In this document: piece after piece, positions 14,568 to 15,601 of the stretch | Position numbering within the stretch: position 1 is the stretch's first letter | How the letters are laid out: every line of letters begins with the position of its first letter | Assembly (NCBI GenBank): GCA_964414755.1 | Contig: CAYPXH010000032.1 | Span: forward strand, 1-15,601 | Length of the DNA stretch: 15,601 nt | Origin: JAEUKQ01 sp964414755 | GTDB taxonomy: Bacteria > Pseudomonadota > Alphaproteobacteria > JAEUKQ01 | Direction: 5' to 3' | Notes under the pieces: model-generated | Databases searched by the model: none | What the model saw: the letters and a program-made list of their open reading frames with translations, nothing else | What the model was told of the DNA's origin: nothing | Made by a program: the position numbers and the translations under genes

Positions 14568-15458
14568 TTGCCACAGCCTCAAGCCAATATACATCAGCAA
14601 AAACAGATACTGTTTTCAGCAATTTTTGTTTTATTATGGAGTACAGGGTTTATCGTAGCCAAGATTGGCTTACGCCACGCAGGTCCGTTCAGTTTTATTT
14701 TTATTCGGCTTGCAATAGCGGTGATTATTATGGCGATTGTAGCGGTAATCATGAAGGCACGTTGGCCAACCACTTTAAAGCAGTTTTTGCATTTATCAGC
14801 AGCTGGTATTTTGACCCATGCAGTTTATTTAGGTGCTTCTTGGTCAGCTGTTTACCAGCAGGTTCCCGTTGCAATTGTTGCTATTATTGCCGGATTACAG
14901 CCTTTATTAACCACGGTTATGGCTGGGCGCTTACTAGGCGAAAAAACAACCCAGCGTCAATGGGTTGGGTTACTTGTTGGATTTTTAGGTATTTTTATTA
15001 TTATTGAACCAAGGTTACAGGCTGCTTTAATTTCTGTTCAAGGGGTTGGGCTAGCATTATTAGCTTTGCTTGGAATTACCTTTGGTACTTTGTATCAAAA
15101 ACGTTTTTGTCAGGGTATAGACTTAAAAGCAGGACAGGTTGTTCAGTTGTTGGCCTCACTTTTGGTAGTATGGCCTGGAATAAGCTTATTTGACGAAGGT
15201 CCAATTAATTGGGGGTGGGAGTTTATTCTAGCATTGTTTTGGATGTCGGTGGTTTTATCTGTGGTAGCGATTGGGTTGTTGTCATGGCTAATATATTACG
15301 GAGCGGCATCGTCCGTATCGGTCATGTTTTATATTACCCCACCTTTAGCAACATTATACGCCTATGTTATTCTTGGCGAAAATTTGGGTTGGCTTGGAAT
15401 CATTGGAATGGCTGTTACAATGTCTGGGTTGGTCTTGGTTTTTTCAAAAAAACACTAG
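14568..15458 (+). CDS. EamA/DMT-family transporter
   Basis: This 296-residue integral membrane protein has ten predicted spans arranged as two EamA halves (about 14-147 and 155-293). Landmarks are LLWSTGFIVAKIGLRHAGP at 22-40, SWSAVYQQVPVAIVAIIAGLQPLLT at 91-115 (family: A...tsa..aali..l.P), ITFGTLYQKRF in the second half, and FYITPPLATLYAYVILGE at 254-271. Members of this drug/metabolite transporter superfamily export amino acids, metabolites or xenobiotics; the substrate is unknown here. No ATG fits the start, so a TTG at 14568 is chosen, with GGGA 11 bases before it. The upstream frame closes with TAA at 14541. The 201-base gap to the divergent DUF2125 gene must hold both promoters. Confidence 0.88.
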   Translation: MPQPQANIHQQKQILFSAIFVLLWSTGFIVAKIGLRHAGPFSFIFIRLAIAVIIMAIVAVIMKARWPTTLKQFLHLSAAGILTHAVYLGASWSAVYQQVPVAIVAIIAGLQPLLTTVMAGRLLGEKTTQRQWVGLLVGFLGIFIIIEPRLQAALISVQGVGLALLALLGITFGTLYQKRFCQGIDLKAGQVVQLLASLLVVWPGISLFDEGPINWGWEFILALFWMSVVLSVVAIGLLSWLIYYGAASSVSVMFYITPPLATLYAYVILGENLGWLGIIGMAVTMSGLVLVFSKKH

Positions 15459-15531
15459 CTGAATAAAAAATTAGAGTAATTAACAATATGCCGTGGCCTA
15501 ATTGTTTTGCGCCAGTTATATAAGTTAAGAC

Positions 15532-15601
15532 CTATAACAATATGTCTTTAGACTTATCTTCAATTTGTTGCCGCAAGGTTGTTATCAAACTTTCCTTATC
15601 A
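15532..15601 (-). CDS. C-terminal end of an unidentified gene (partial)
   Basis: On the minus strand the last 22 codons read DKESLITTLRQQIEDKSKDI and then LL, ending in TAG at 15532-15534. The amphipathic, charged helix looks like a real protein end, but 22 residues do not identify a family. The rest lies beyond the window. It may also be chance sequence. Confidence 0.35.
   Translation of the reverse strand, partial: DKESLITTLRQQIEDKSKDILL

Noticed and set aside
14525..15007. 160-codon open frame overlapping the EamA transporter gene
   Set aside because: Its translation is rich in Cys, Tyr and Phe without structure, a typical out-of-frame reading of a membrane-protein gene.
1..15601. CRISPR arrays, tRNA or rRNA genes, insertion-sequence ends, riboswitches
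   Set aside because: No regularly spaced repeats, cloverleaf-like sequence, transposase fragments or long structured leaders were seen. Promoter-like hexamers near several genes were too weak to report.

Overview
The window looks like a moderately AT-rich chromosomal segment of an alphaproteobacterium. The lineage call is inference. It rests on the gene order methyltransferase-like gene, hisC, then a DUF2125 gene, which is familiar from Rhodospirillales-type genomes, and on a homospermidine synthase, a PhbB-type acetoacetyl-CoA reductase and an alphaproteobacterial-looking cyclopropane synthase. There are no rRNA, tRNA, CRISPR or intact insertion-sequence features. Three small accessory genes are broken by single lesions: a frameshifted ribbon-helix-helix antitoxin, an amber-truncated lipoprotein, and a ClbS/DfsB-like gene with a nonsense codon. 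This suggests recent gene decay, as seen in host-associated bacteria.

Layout. 1-346 (-): N-terminal part of an exported HdeA-like protein, cut by the window edge. 508-1233 (+): phbB. 1342-1526 (+): antitoxin remnant, followed by a 113-residue unknown gene. 1912-3153 (-): cyclopropane fatty acid synthase. 3373-3750 (+): unknown 125-residue protein, followed by a GNRA-loop terminator. 3881-5649 (-): compact three-gene cluster of a stand-alone GyrI-like effector-binding protein, an AraC regulator with a C-terminal GyrI-like domain, and a small protein resembling the MGMT/ATL fold but without the acceptor cysteine. 5821-6054 (+): broken small lipoprotein. 6177-8702 (-): probable operon of a glutathione transferase and two paralogous two-span membrane proteins of unknown function. 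It converges on the lipoprotein gene at a strong terminator (6081-6120). 8972-9481 (-): ClbS/DfsB pseudogene. 9597-11668 (+): divergent methyltransferase-like gene and hisC. 11792-13219 (+): homospermidine synthase. 13287-14366 (-): DUF2125 protein. 14568-15458 (+): EamA/DMT transporter. 15532-15601 (-): a possible gene tail at the right edge.

How the genes fit together. The core part is biosynthetic: histidine (hisC), polyamine (homospermidine), carbon-storage precursor (phbB) and membrane-lipid modification (cfa). The accessory part looks stress- or xenobiotic-oriented: the AraC-GyrI/GyrI/ATL-like cluster, the GST, the ClbS-like remnant, the HdeA-like protein and an exporter-type DMT protein. 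The most unusual parts are the GyrI/AraC-GyrI/ATL-like cluster and the tandem membrane-protein pair. Neither amounts to a proven new system from sequence alone.
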